From NCBI GenBank assembly GCA_018223085.1, contig JAAEZB010000002.1, forward strand, positions 17,979 through 81,978: a stretch of DNA of 64,000 bases, given 5' to 3'. This document shows positions 43,761-52,319 of this stretch, one piece after another. The position numbers were made by a program, and so were the translations under genes. Below the pieces are notes generated by a model. The model saw only the letters and a list, made by a program, of their open reading frames with translations, was not told the DNA's origin and made no database searches. The number at the start of each line of letters is the position of its first letter. The stretch's first letter is position 1. This DNA comes from Paracoccaceae bacterium (GTDB lineage: Bacteria > Pseudomonadota > Alphaproteobacteria > Rhodobacterales > Rhodobacteraceae).

Positions 43761-45026
43761 TTATTTGCGCAACCGCGCGCCAGAGAACCCGGCTCCGCGC
43801 GCCTTGGCCAATGCCCCTTGCGCCGCATCCGCATTGCCAAACGGCCCCGCGAGAACCATGCGCCGGGTCACGCCCTGACGCTCATAAGTGCCGATCCGCA
43901 CCGGCAGGCCCAGCGCCTGAACCTGACGCGCCGCACTCTGCGCCGCGTCGTAATCACTATAGCTCGCGACCTGTACATAGCCCTGACCGCCCACGCGCAG
44001 CGCCTTTTTCGCAGGCGCGCTCTTGGTCGACACGACCGCCGTGCCTTGCGTTGACACCATAGCCATCGTCTCGGCATTGCCCCGGCGTAGCTTATGCGGC
44101 ACGCCCAAATTCCAGACCCGCTCCATAGCGGCCTTGCCGCCAAAGGTTTGCTCACCACGATAGGGGTTGAGACGCCCATCCTCGAATACCCGCTGATAGC
44201 CCTCGGGCGGCTCGACATGCACCATGGCAAACTGACGTTTTTCATAGATATGGCGCGGCACCACGCGCACATTCGGGCCAACCTGCCCCTCTCGCACGAT
44301 CCGGCCTTGCGGCGCGCCCATATAAGGCGCGCCCATATAAGACGATCCCTGACGCTCGATGTTGATGATAGGCGCGGGGGCCGTCGGTCGGCCGCTGCCC
44401 GGTGTATAGGGCAGTTCCGCCTGCGGACCACAGCGCACCGCGAGCCCCTTATGGGTCGCCCCGCCGCCTCGGCATGGCGCCGAAAGGCCCGAACGACGCG
44501 GCACCTGTTCAAGGCTCCGGCGCGGTTGTTTCGATGGCGCTGCGACGGTCACTTTCGGCTTGGCCACAGGCTTGGGCTTGGGTCTGCTCAAAGGGGCCGG
44601 CGCGGCGGTGATAACGCGCGGCTTTGGCTTGGCCGCCGGTTTCGCAACGGGCTTGGCCATGGCGGGTTTCGCCTGGGCTGTCGCCTTGGGCGCGCCCTGC
44701 TCGGGCTGGGCCGCCTTGAGCACCGTCACGTTCTTGCCCAGCGTCGGCGCGACCTGTTGCTTGGTCGCCCCTGCAACCTGCGTCGGCTTGAAACCGCACA
44801 GAACCTTGCGGTCCCGGCTCATCCGCGGCACCCAGGTGACGCTGCCATCAACCCCGGCGCGGATATAGACACAGCCCTTGCTGTCCACATACTGGCGCCC
44901 CTTGTAGGACGCGGGCGGAAATTCGTTCGGCTGATCGACGTTCTTGAGGGATTGGGCCTCAACGGCTGCGCCGACACCCATAGATCCCGCAATGACGGCA
45001 ATCGCGATTACTCGTATTAGTTTCAT
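43761..45026 (-). CDS. exported SPOR-domain protein with AP/K-rich linker
   Basis: A 421-residue protein from 45026; a longer frame upstream would not add coding character. A signal peptide opens it (VIAIAVIAGSMGVGAAVEAQS). Residues 30-110 contain three cysteines; about 110-200 is a Pro/Lys/Ala-rich linker (KPVAKPAAKPKPR). A tandem YMGAP repeat lies near 250. The last 75 residues are a SPOR domain (GYVQVASYSDYDAAQSAARQV, then VLAGPFGNADAAQGAL), which binds denuded septal peptidoglycan. It is likely a periplasmic cell-division or envelope factor, anchored by the linker. Confidence 0.85.
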   Translation of the reverse strand: MKLIRVIAIAVIAGSMGVGAAVEAQSLKNVDQPNEFPPASYKGRQYVDSKGCVYIRAGVDGSVTWVPRMSRDRKVLCGFKPTQVAGATKQQVAPTLGKNVTVLKAAQPEQGAPKATAQAKPAMAKPVAKPAAKPKPRVITAAPAPLSRPKPKPVAKPKVTVAAPSKQPRRSLEQVPRRSGLSAPCRGGGATHKGLAVRCGPQAELPYTPGSGRPTAPAPIINIERQGSSYMGAPYMGAPQGRIVREGQVGPNVRVVPRHIYEKRQFAMVHVEPPEGYQRVFEDGRLNPYRGEQTFGGKAAMERVWNLGVPHKLRRGNAETMAMVSTQGTAVVSTKSAPAKKALRVGGQGYVQVASYSDYDAAQSAARQVQALGLPVRIGTYERQGVTRRMVLAGPFGNADAAQGALAKARGAGFSGARLRK

Positions 45027-45105
45027 TGTGCCCCCACAATATCTGGGGGCAGCATAACCGCAAAACTCAATATGAGTAAACCACCCATAGAGGTGGTTTG
45101 CGCGC

Positions 45106-45735
45106 TTATTTGGTGCCGAACATCCGGTCTCCGGCATCGCCAAGACCCGGCAGGATATAGCCCTTCTCGTTCAGACGCTCATCGAGCGCGGCCGTCACGA
45201 TCGGCACATCCGGGTGTGCTTCCTTCATCCGCGCGACGCCCTCGGGCGCTGCCAACAGGCACAGGAACCGGATATCCTTGGCCCCGGCTTCTTTCAGAAG
45301 ATCAATCGCCGCAACCGAGGAATTCCCCGTCGCCAGCATCGGGTCAACTGCAATCACAAGGCGCTCATCCAACTCGCTTGGCACCTTGAAATAATACTGC
45401 ACCGGCTCAAGGGTCTCTTCGTCGCGATAAAGACCAACAAACCCAACCCGCGCCGACGGGATCAATTCAAGCATCCCATCCAAAAGACCATTGCCCGCCC
45501 GCAGGATCGACACCAGCGCGAGCTTGCGCCCCGCCAAAACCGGCGCGTCCATCTCCTGCATCGGCGTATCGATCCGCTTCGTCGTCATCGGCAACTCGCG
45601 TGTCACCTCATAGGCCAAAAGCTGGCTGATCTCGCGCAGCAAACGGCGGAACTCGCCGGTCGAAACGTCCTTCTGACGCATGATGGTGAGTTTATGCTGC
45701 ACAAGCGGGTGATCGACGACGGTCAGGTGATCCAT
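45106..45735 (-). CDS. upp: uracil phosphoribosyltransferase
   Basis: A 209-residue enzyme that makes UMP from uracil and PRPP. The PRPP-binding loop is [19 protein letters not shown] (near 125-143). The N-terminus [19 protein letters not shown] and C-terminal [13 protein letters not shown] are standard Upp landmarks. It is the last gene of the five-gene salvage operon; its ATG directly abuts the add stop codon. The operon salvages pyrimidine and purine nucleosides. Confidence 0.96.
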   Translation of the reverse strand: MDHLTVVDHPLVQHKLTIMRQKDVSTGEFRRLLREISQLLAYEVTRELPMTTKRIDTPMQEMDAPVLAGRKLALVSILRAGNGLLDGMLELIPSARVGFVGLYRDEETLEPVQYYFKVPSELDERLVIAVDPMLATGNSSVAAIDLLKEAGAKDIRFLCLLAAPEGVARMKEAHPDVPIVTAALDERLNEKGYILPGLGDAGDRMFGTK

Positions 45736-46716
45736 CTATTCTGTCTCCAGTTTCTTCATGATCCGCGCGCGCGTCTCGGTATCGCAAAAGGCGGCTTCGG
45801 CGGCAGTTTGGTTGAGAGCGCGGAAATCGGATTCGTCCCAGCCGAAGCTTTCCGCCAACATGTCATATTCCCGGGGGAGATTGGTATGGAAAAACGGCGG
45901 ATCATCCGTCGAAACCGTGATTTTGACCCCGGCATCGCGCAGCCGCGCAATCGGATGGGCCGCAAAATCCTTATAAAGGCCCAGCGCCACATTCGATCCC
46001 GGACAAACCTCAAGCGTGATCTGACGCGCCGCCAGCTCCTCGACAAGGCGCGCATCCTCAATCGCCCGTACCCCGTGACCAATCCGCTCTACATGCAAAT
46101 CCCGGATCGCCTCCCAAACGCTTTCCGGCCCGCCAAACTCCCCCGCATGGGTCGTAAGGCGCAATCCCGCCTCCCGCGCCTGATCGAAGGCATAGGCGAA
46201 ATCTCCCTGTTTGCCTTTGGTCTCATCCCCGCCCATGCCAAAGCCGGTGATCCAGTCGCCCGCCGTCTCCGCCGCGCACAGGCTCGTGCGCTTGGCCTGT
46301 TCCGGCCCAAAATGGCGCACCGCCGTCACCACCCCGCGCCAGAGTATCCCATGCGCCGCCTCGGCCTGTTTCGCCGCCTCGACAATGGCCGCCAAATAGT
46401 CGCGCCACGCCGCCACATCACCACCACCACAGAAATCCGGGCTGAGAAACGTCTCGCAATAGATCACCCCATCTTCGGCGCGATCCTCAAGCACCGCCTT
46501 AGTCAGGCGCGCATAATCCTCTGGCGTCCTAAGCACACTCGTCGCCGCCTCATAGACCTGAAGGAAATGCTGAAACCCCTCAAAGGCATAGCCCCCCTCC
46601 GCGTCAAACGCGCGGGAAATATCCACCTTCCGCTCATACGCCAATTGACGGATGAACGCGGGCGGCGCTGCGCCCTCATGATGCAGGTGCAACTCGACCT
46701 TCGGCAGTGCCTTCAA
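45736..46716 (-). CDS. add: adenosine deaminase
   Basis: A 326-residue zinc hydrolase converting adenosine to inosine. LPKVELHLHHEGAAPP (near 4-19) holds the H-x-H zinc ligands; HAGEFGG and the general-acid glutamate lie near 190; ERIGHGVRA has the next ligand; VSTDDPPFF provides the Asp pair near the C-terminus. Length is at the lower end of the family. It overlaps deoB by 4 bases (ATGA type), implying coupling. Confidence 0.92.
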   Translation of the reverse strand: MKALPKVELHLHHEGAAPPAFIRQLAYERKVDISRAFDAEGGYAFEGFQHFLQVYEAATSVLRTPEDYARLTKAVLEDRAEDGVIYCETFLSPDFCGGGDVAAWRDYLAAIVEAAKQAEAAHGILWRGVVTAVRHFGPEQAKRTSLCAAETAGDWITGFGMGGDETKGKQGDFAYAFDQAREAGLRLTTHAGEFGGPESVWEAIRDLHVERIGHGVRAIEDARLVEELAARQITLEVCPGSNVALGLYKDFAAHPIARLRDAGVKITVSTDDPPFFHTNLPREYDMLAESFGWDESDFRALNQTAAEAAFCDTETRARIMKKLETE

Positions 46717-47912
46717 AGAAACGATCTCCCCTCGCCGCGCTCTTCAATACCAAGATGCGCCGCCACGCTCGCCGCCATATCGGCAAAATCCACATGCCCA
46801 AGGCACCCCGCCCCGACACCGGCACAAAGCACCGGCACCCGCTCGCGCGTATGTTCGGTTCCCGCCCATGTGGGATCATTGCCGTGATCCGCCGTGAGGA
46901 TCAAAAGGTCGCCCTCGCGCAGACCCGCAATCACCTTGCCAATCGCCCCGTCAAACCACTCAAGCGCCGCCGCATAACCCGCCGGATTGCGTCGATGGCC
47001 ATAAAGACTGTCAAATTCAACGAAATTCGCAAAGGTAAGGCTGAAATCCTCCGCCCCCTCGACCTTTTCCTGCAAAGCCTGCATCAGATCCGCATCGCTC
47101 CCCTTGGCGCAATCCGCAATCCCCCGCATCGAGAAAATATCCCCGATCTTGCCAATCCCATGCACCACGCCCCCCGCCGCCGCGATCCAATCCGGCAAAA
47201 CCGGCGCGGGCGGCACCATGGCATAATCCTTACGGTTCGTGGTCCGCGTAAACCCTTCTTCGACGCTGCCAACGAAAGGCCGGGCAATCACACGCCCCAC
47301 CCGCCGCTCATGCAGCATCGGCGCGATCTCTTCGCAGAGCCCAAGCAACCGCTCCAGCCCGAACACCTCTTCATGCGCCGCGATCTGAAACACGCTGTCC
47401 GCGCTGGTATAACAAATCGGCAACCCCGTGCGCAGATGCTCTTCCCCCAACCGCGCAATGATCTCCGTCCCTGAGGCATGACAATTGCCAAGAACCCCCT
47501 CAACCCCGGCCGCCTTACAAACCGCCGCGATAATATCTTCCGGAAAACACGGCACTGTCTCGGGGAAATAGGTCCATTCAAACGGCACCATATGCCCCGC
47601 CATTTCCCAATGCCCCGAGGGCGTATCCTTGCCCGGCCCCTTTTCCGTCGCCGCGCCCCAAAGCCCCTCAGGCTCGGCGCTCAATCCCGGAGCCTCCATC
47701 CCGCTGGCAAGCCGCACCGCCGCCCCAAGGCCGAGCCGATCCAACACCGGGAGACGCAACGCCCCCTCGGGCCGCTCCCGCGCGCACCATTCGGCGATAT
47801 GCCCAACCGTGTTCGCGCCCGTATCCGGCACACCGCCGCTTGAAAAATCCGCCGCATCCGGCGCGCCGCCAATGCCGACGCTATCCATCACCACAAGAAA
47901 GGCCCGCGCCAT
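46713..47912 (-). CDS. deoB: phosphopentomutase
   Basis: A 399-residue Mn2+ enzyme of the alkaline phosphatase superfamily interconverting (deoxy)ribose-1- and 5-phosphate. The opening VVMDSVGIGGAPDAADF holds the first metal ligand; PDTGANTVGHIAEW follows, with the phosphorylated Thr. C-terminal LILTADHGNDPTWAGTEHTRERVP has the last metal ligands. It links the deoA and add reactions to the pentose pool. Overlaps deoA by one base and add by four. Confidence 0.95.
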   Translation of the reverse strand: MARAFLVVMDSVGIGGAPDAADFSSGGVPDTGANTVGHIAEWCARERPEGALRLPVLDRLGLGAAVRLASGMEAPGLSAEPEGLWGAATEKGPGKDTPSGHWEMAGHMVPFEWTYFPETVPCFPEDIIAAVCKAAGVEGVLGNCHASGTEIIARLGEEHLRTGLPICYTSADSVFQIAAHEEVFGLERLLGLCEEIAPMLHERRVGRVIARPFVGSVEEGFTRTTNRKDYAMVPPAPVLPDWIAAAGGVVHGIGKIGDIFSMRGIADCAKGSDADLMQALQEKVEGAEDFSLTFANFVEFDSLYGHRRNPAGYAAALEWFDGAIGKVIAGLREGDLLILTADHGNDPTWAGTEHTRERVPVLCAGVGAGCLGHVDFADMAASVAAHLGIEERGEGRSFL

Positions 47913-49216
47913 TACCCGATCCTCTCATGGATCAGCCCCGGCACCTCTGGCGCTTCCGGCCCGATCTCGACCGCCTGCAATACCGCCGCCTCGGCGGCCT
48001 TCGCGGCCCCTTCCCGCGACGCATGCACCCGGCAAAGCGGCGCGCCCTTCTCGACCCATGCCCCAAGTCGGACCATATCCGAAAGCCCCACCGCCGGATC
48101 AACCACGTCGCTCTCGACCTGCCGTCCCCCGCCGAGCGCAACAACGGCGAGGCCAAGACGTTCGCCCTCCATCGCCGTGACATAGCCCGCTTTGGGCGCG
48201 GCCACCTCGCGAATGACCGTCGCCTCGGGCAAGAACCGCCGCCAATCCTCGGCAAAGCGCAGAGGCCCGCCCATAAGCGCAACCATCTGGCCAAATCGTT
48301 CCGCCGCCGCGCCACTGCTGAGCGCGCGATCAATCTCTGCCGCGCCTTCCTCGGCATCCTTGGCCAATCCGCCGCCCTCAAGCAGCATCCCGCCCAGCGC
48401 CACAGTCAGATCCCGCAAAGGCCCTCCGGCCCCATCGCATAGAACCTCCATGCTCTCGGCAACCTCAAGCGCATTCCCAAGGCTGGCCGCAAGCGGTTGG
48501 TTCATATCGGAAATCACGGCCCGCGTCGCACATCCCGCGCCATTGGCCGTCGCCACAAGCGCCTGCGCCAAGGCCCGCGCTTCGTCCGGCGTTTTCATAA
48601 ACGCGCCCGAACCGCATTTCACATCAAGAACAAGCCCCTCAAGCCCCGCCGCCAATTTCTTCGACAGGATCGACGCCGTAATAAGATCAATACTTTCGAC
48701 CGTCGCCGTCACATCCCGGATCGCATAAAGCCGCTTATCCGCCGGGGCCAAATTCGCGCTCGCGCTCACAATGGCGCATCCCACCTCGCCCACAATGGCG
48801 CGAAACCGCTCTTCGCTAACCCCGGTGGCAAGCCCCGGAATGGCCTCCATCTTATCAAGCGTGCCGCCCGTATGCCCAAGGCCCCGCCCCGAAATCATCG
48901 GTACATAAGCCCCGCACGCCGCCAACGCTGGCGCAAGAACAAGGCTCACGCAATCGCCCACGCCCCCTGTCGAATGTTTGTCGAGAACCGGACCCGGCAT
49001 ATCCCAAGCCATCCGCGTGCCACTATCGCGCATCGCTTCGGTCAGCGCGACGCGCTCGCCCTCGCTAAGGCCCCGCAGGCAAACCCCCATGGCAAAGGCC
49101 CCGGCCTGTGCATCACTGACCGTGCCATCGGCCAACCCTTGCGCAAACCACCGCAGCGCCGCTTCGCCCGACGCCTCATCCCGGCGCAGCCGGGCAATAA
49201 CTTCGCGCGCATCCAT
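47912..49216 (-). CDS. deoA: thymidine phosphorylase
   Basis: A 434-residue enzyme releasing thymine or uracil from deoxynucleosides. DKHSTGGVGDCVSLVLAPALAACG (split in sequence around 80-103) is the phosphate-binding motif, followed by SGRGLGHTGGTLDKMEAIPG, the family signature. LDVKCGSGAFMKTPDEA is the second glycine-rich block. Its product feeds deoB. The gene starts five bases after the cdd stop codon, indicating one transcript. Confidence 0.95.
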   Translation of the reverse strand: MDAREVIARLRRDEASGEAALRWFAQGLADGTVSDAQAGAFAMGVCLRGLSEGERVALTEAMRDSGTRMAWDMPGPVLDKHSTGGVGDCVSLVLAPALAACGAYVPMISGRGLGHTGGTLDKMEAIPGLATGVSEERFRAIVGEVGCAIVSASANLAPADKRLYAIRDVTATVESIDLITASILSKKLAAGLEGLVLDVKCGSGAFMKTPDEARALAQALVATANGAGCATRAVISDMNQPLAASLGNALEVAESMEVLCDGAGGPLRDLTVALGGMLLEGGGLAKDAEEGAAEIDRALSSGAAAERFGQMVALMGGPLRFAEDWRRFLPEATVIREVAAPKAGYVTAMEGERLGLAVVALGGGRQVESDVVDPAVGLSDMVRLGAWVEKGAPLCRVHASREGAAKAAEAAVLQAVEIGPEAPEVPGLIHERIG

Positions 49217-49221
49217 CTCGC

Positions 49222-49620
49222 TTACCCGTGCCCTTCGCCCAGATGATGCCGCCCAAACGCCCCCGGCAAAAGCTCCGCAAGGGTCATCGCCTCCGTCATC
49301 CCGTCAAGCGTCGCCATTGTCACCACGACATCGCCGGTGCCGAACTCCGCCAATTTCTGACGGCACCCGCCACAGGGCGTAACCGGATGCGGACTATCGG
49401 CAATGACATAGACCTCCGTAAGACGTGTCTCGCCCGCCGCGACCATCGCTGCGATTGCTCCGGCTTCGGCGCAGGTGCCTTCCGGGTAGGCCACATTTTC
49501 CACGTTACAGCCGGTATAGACCGCGCCGCTTTCGCCCCGAATTGCCGCGCCAACGCGGAATTCCGAATAGGGCGCATAGGCATTGTCCCGCACATCCCGT
49601 GCCGCTTTCTCAAGGCTCAT
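49222..49620 (-). CDS. cdd: cytidine deaminase
   Basis: A 132-residue zinc enzyme that deaminates (deoxy)cytidine. The motif CAEAGAIAAMVAAG near residue 52 contains the Zn-ligand Cys and catalytic Glu; PCGGCRQKLAEFG near 82 supplies the two other cysteines. It is the first gene of the operon cdd-deoA-deoB-add-upp and so defines its promoter region, 49621-49771, shared with divergent maeB. Confidence 0.94.
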   Translation of the reverse strand: MSLEKAARDVRDNAYAPYSEFRVGAAIRGESGAVYTGCNVENVAYPEGTCAEAGAIAAMVAAGETRLTEVYVIADSPHPVTPCGGCRQKLAEFGTGDVVVTMATLDGMTEAMTLAELLPGAFGRHHLGEGHG

Positions 49621-49729
49621 CGCACCTACTCCCCGTGACGATTACGAACTGCCCCGAAGAGTGGGACGGCACGCGGGAATTTGCAAGACCGCGCCGCCTA
49701 CGCATTCTGCCCATTTTATCTCCTGAAAA

Positions 49730-49751
49730 TATAGTTTAAGGCTAAACTATA
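49730..49751 (+). promoter_or_regulatory. perfect 9-bp inverted repeat operator candidate upstream of maeB
   Basis: TATAGTTTA (49730-49738) and TAAACTATA (49743-49751) form a perfect palindrome with a 4-base centre. It lies 7 bases before the Shine-Dalgarno of maeB and 110 bases from the cdd start. The size and shape fit a dimeric MarR-, TetR- or GntR-type repressor. No matching regulator gene is in this window. Confidence 0.65.
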
Positions 49752-49771
49752 GCGAGTCAGGAGGCGGAGAC

Positions 49772-52051
49772 ATGTCGGACACATCCAAGGAGAGCCTGCG
49801 TCAGGCAGCCCTTTTTTATCATGAACACCCCAAGCCGGGGAAACTTGAGATCCGCGCCACCAAGCCGCTCGCCAATGGCCGTGATCTCTCGCGCGCCTAT
49901 TCTCCCGGCGTCGCCGAAGCCTGCCTCGAAATCAAGGACGATGCCGCCAACGCCTCGCGCTATACCGCGCGCGGCAATCTCGTCGCCGTGGTCACCAATG
50001 GCACCGCCGTGCTTGGCCTTGGCAATATCGGCGCGCTGGCCTCCAAGCCGGTGATGGAGGGTAAGGCCGTCCTGTTCAAGAAATTCGCCAATATAGACTG
50101 TTTCGATATCGAGGTCGATGAGAGCGACCCCGAGAAACTCGCCGATATCGTCTGTGCCCTCGGCCCAACCTTTGGTGCCATCAACCTCGAAGACATCAAG
50201 GCCCCCGACTGTTTCATCGTCGAGCAAATCTGCCGCGAACGCATGAATATCCCCGTCTTCCACGACGATCAGCACGGCACCGCCATCGTCGTCGGCGCCG
50301 CCGCAACCAATGCGCTCGAAGTTGCCGGGAAATCCTTTGAGGACATCAAGATCGTCTCGACGGGCGGCGGCGCGGCGGGCATCGCCTGCCTCAACATGCT
50401 TTTGAAACTCGGCGTGAAACGCGAAAATGTCTGGCTCTGCGATATTCACGGCCTCGTCTATGAGGGCCGTACCGAAGACATGACCCCGCAAAAAGCCGCC
50501 TTCGCGCAAAAGACCGACCTGCGCACGCTGGACGACGTGATCGACGGCGCGGACCTCTTTCTCGGCCTCTCCGGCCCCGGTGTCCTCACGCCCGATCACG
50601 TCGCCAAAATGTCCAAACGCCCAATCATCTTTGCGCTGGCCAATCCTACGCCGGAAATCATGCCCGACGCCGTCCGCTCGGTCGCCCCCGACGCGATCAT
50701 CGCCACAGGCCGAAGCGATTTCCCCAATCAGGTCAATAACGTCCTCTGCTTCCCCTTCATCTTCCGCGGCGCGCTCGACGTGGGCGCGACCGAGATCAAT
50801 GACGACATGTCCCTCGCCTGCGTTGCCGGGATCGCCGAACTCGCCCGCGCCACAACCTCCGCCGAGGCCGCCGCCGCCTACAAGGGCGAAGACCTGACCT
50901 TCGGTGCCGATTACCTGATCCCGAAACCCTTTGACCCCCGCCTCGTCGGCGTTGTGTCCGCCGCCGTCGCCAAGGCCGCCATGGAAAGCGGCGTCGCCAC
51001 CCGCCCCATCGACGATCTCGAAGCCTACAAGGCCCGCCTCGATCAATCGGTGTTCAAATCCGCCCTACTCATGCGCCCGGTTTTCCATTCCGCCCGCGCC
51101 GCCTCGCGCCGCATCATCTTTGCCGAGGGCGAGGATGAACGCGTCTTGCGCGCCGCCCAAGCCGTGCTTGAGGAAACCACAGAAACCCCGATCCTCATCG
51201 GCCGCCCCGAGGTGATCGAGGCGCGCTGCGAAAAGCTCGGCCTCGATATCCGCCCCGGCCGCGACATCCAGCTCGTGAACCCCGAGAACGATCCGCGCTA
51301 CTACGATTTCTGGAACACCTACCACGACATCATGCAGCGTCGCGGCGTGACCCCGGACCTCGCCAAGGCGATCCTGCGCACCAACAACACCGCCATCGCC
51401 GCCGTCGCCGTGCAACGCGGCGAGGCCGACAGCATGATCTGCGGAACTTTTGGCGAATACCGCTGGCATCTCAACTACGTCAATCAGGTCCTCGGCACCC
51501 AAGACCTGCGGCCCCACGGCGCCCTGTCGCTAATGATCCTCGAAGACGGGCCCCTCTTCATCGCCGACACCCACGTGCACCAACTCCCGACCCCGGAACA
51601 GCTCGCCGAGATCATTCTCGGCGCCGCCCGCCACGTGCGCCGCTTCGGCATCGAGCCCAAGATCGCGCTCTGCTCGCAATCGCAATTCGGCAATCAAGCC
51701 GAAGGCTCCGGCAAACGCCTGCGCGAAGCCATGGCGATCCTCGACACCGCCCCGCGCGATTTCACCTATGAGGGCGAGATGCCCGTCGATGTCGCCCTCG
51801 ACCCCGAGCTGCGCGCCCGCATCCTCCCCGCCTCCCGCCTTGAGGGCGAGGCCAACGTCCTCGTCTTCGCCCATGCCGACGCGGCCTCAGGCGTGCGCAA
51901 CATCCTCAAGATGCGCTCTGGCGGGCTCGAAGTCGGACCGGTCCTCATGGGCATGGGCAACCGCGCCCATGTGGTGACCCCCGGCATCACGGCGCGCGGC
52001 CTCCTCAACATGGCCGCCATCGCCGGAACACCGGTTGCCCATTACGGCTAG
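49772..52051 (+). CDS. maeB: NADP-dependent malic enzyme with phosphotransacetylase-like domain
   Basis: A 759-residue enzyme that decarboxylates malate to pyruvate with NADP+. Residues 1-430 are the malic enzyme: [18 protein letters not shown] near 35, [13 protein letters not shown] (metal site) near 163, and [15 protein letters not shown] (NADP-binding). Residues about 435-759 are a phosphotransacetylase-like domain ([16 protein letters not shown]), which in MaeB is usually inactive and regulatory. Length matches MaeB (750-770). ATG is preceded by caggagg and a perfect inverted repeat. Confidence 0.93.
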   Translation: MSDTSKESLRQAALFYHEHPKPGKLEIRATKPLANGRDLSRAYSPGVAEACLEIKDDAANASRYTARGNLVAVVTNGTAVLGLGNIGALASKPVMEGKAVLFKKFANIDCFDIEVDESDPEKLADIVCALGPTFGAINLEDIKAPDCFIVEQICRERMNIPVFHDDQHGTAIVVGAAATNALEVAGKSFEDIKIVSTGGGAAGIACLNMLLKLGVKRENVWLCDIHGLVYEGRTEDMTPQKAAFAQKTDLRTLDDVIDGADLFLGLSGPGVLTPDHVAKMSKRPIIFALANPTPEIMPDAVRSVAPDAIIATGRSDFPNQVNNVLCFPFIFRGALDVGATEINDDMSLACVAGIAELARATTSAEAAAAYKGEDLTFGADYLIPKPFDPRLVGVVSAAVAKAAMESGVATRPIDDLEAYKARLDQSVFKSALLMRPVFHSARAASRRIIFAEGEDERVLRAAQAVLEETTETPILIGRPEVIEARCEKLGLDIRPGRDIQLVNPENDPRYYDFWNTYHDIMQRRGVTPDLAKAILRTNNTAIAAVAVQRGEADSMICGTFGEYRWHLNYVNQVLGTQDLRPHGALSLMILEDGPLFIADTHVHQLPTPEQLAEIILGAARHVRRFGIEPKIALCSQSQFGNQAEGSGKRLREAMAILDTAPRDFTYEGEMPVDVALDPELRARILPASRLEGEANVLVFAHADAASGVRNILKMRSGGLEVGPVLMGMGNRAHVVTPGITARGLLNMAAIAGTPVAHYG

Positions 52052-52054
52052 ACT

Positions 52055-52080
52055 GCGGGGGGCTCCCCCGCGATATTTTC
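52055..52080 (+). terminator. terminator of maeB
   Basis: GCGGGGG (52055-52061) pairs with CCCCCGC (52065-52071) with a three-base loop, followed by GATATTTTC. The tail is weaker than for other terminators here, but the stem is near-perfect. Confidence 0.65.
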
Positions 52081-52086
52081 AAAAAA

Positions 52087-52226
52087 TGCAAAGGAGGCGC
52101 CGCACCGCCCCTTTGCAGCTCAAAACTTTGCAGATTTGCAAAGGATCGCAAATTTTCAACCAAACCCCACTCAACAAAGCGAGTTTGCAAAATTTGCAGT
52201 GCGCATTTTCGCAAGACTGCAAAATA
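52087..52226 (+). promoter_or_regulatory. cluster of TTTGCAAA-type sites before prpE (ScfR/PccR/RamB-like operator)
   Basis: TGCAAA/TTTGCA cores recur on both strands: near 52087, 52112, 52128, 52135, 52184, 52192 and 52219, with TCGCAAA variants at 52146 and 52209. AAAACTTTGCA at 52122-52132 matches the RamB-type box; TTTGCAGATTTGCAAA (52128-52143) shows pairing of cores. TTTGCAAA pairs are known sites of PccR, the propionyl-CoA-sensing ScfR regulator of Rhodobacter. The region ends about 95 bases before prpE, so propionyl- or acetyl-CoA-responsive control is likely by inference. Confidence 0.6.
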
Positions 52227-52319
52227 TTCGCGATAATCTGACGCTACGTCCCGAAAGTGTCTTGCCGCAAACCATGCCCCTCCCGTAACACCCTAGCATT
52301 GAATTTGGAGGAGAATACC

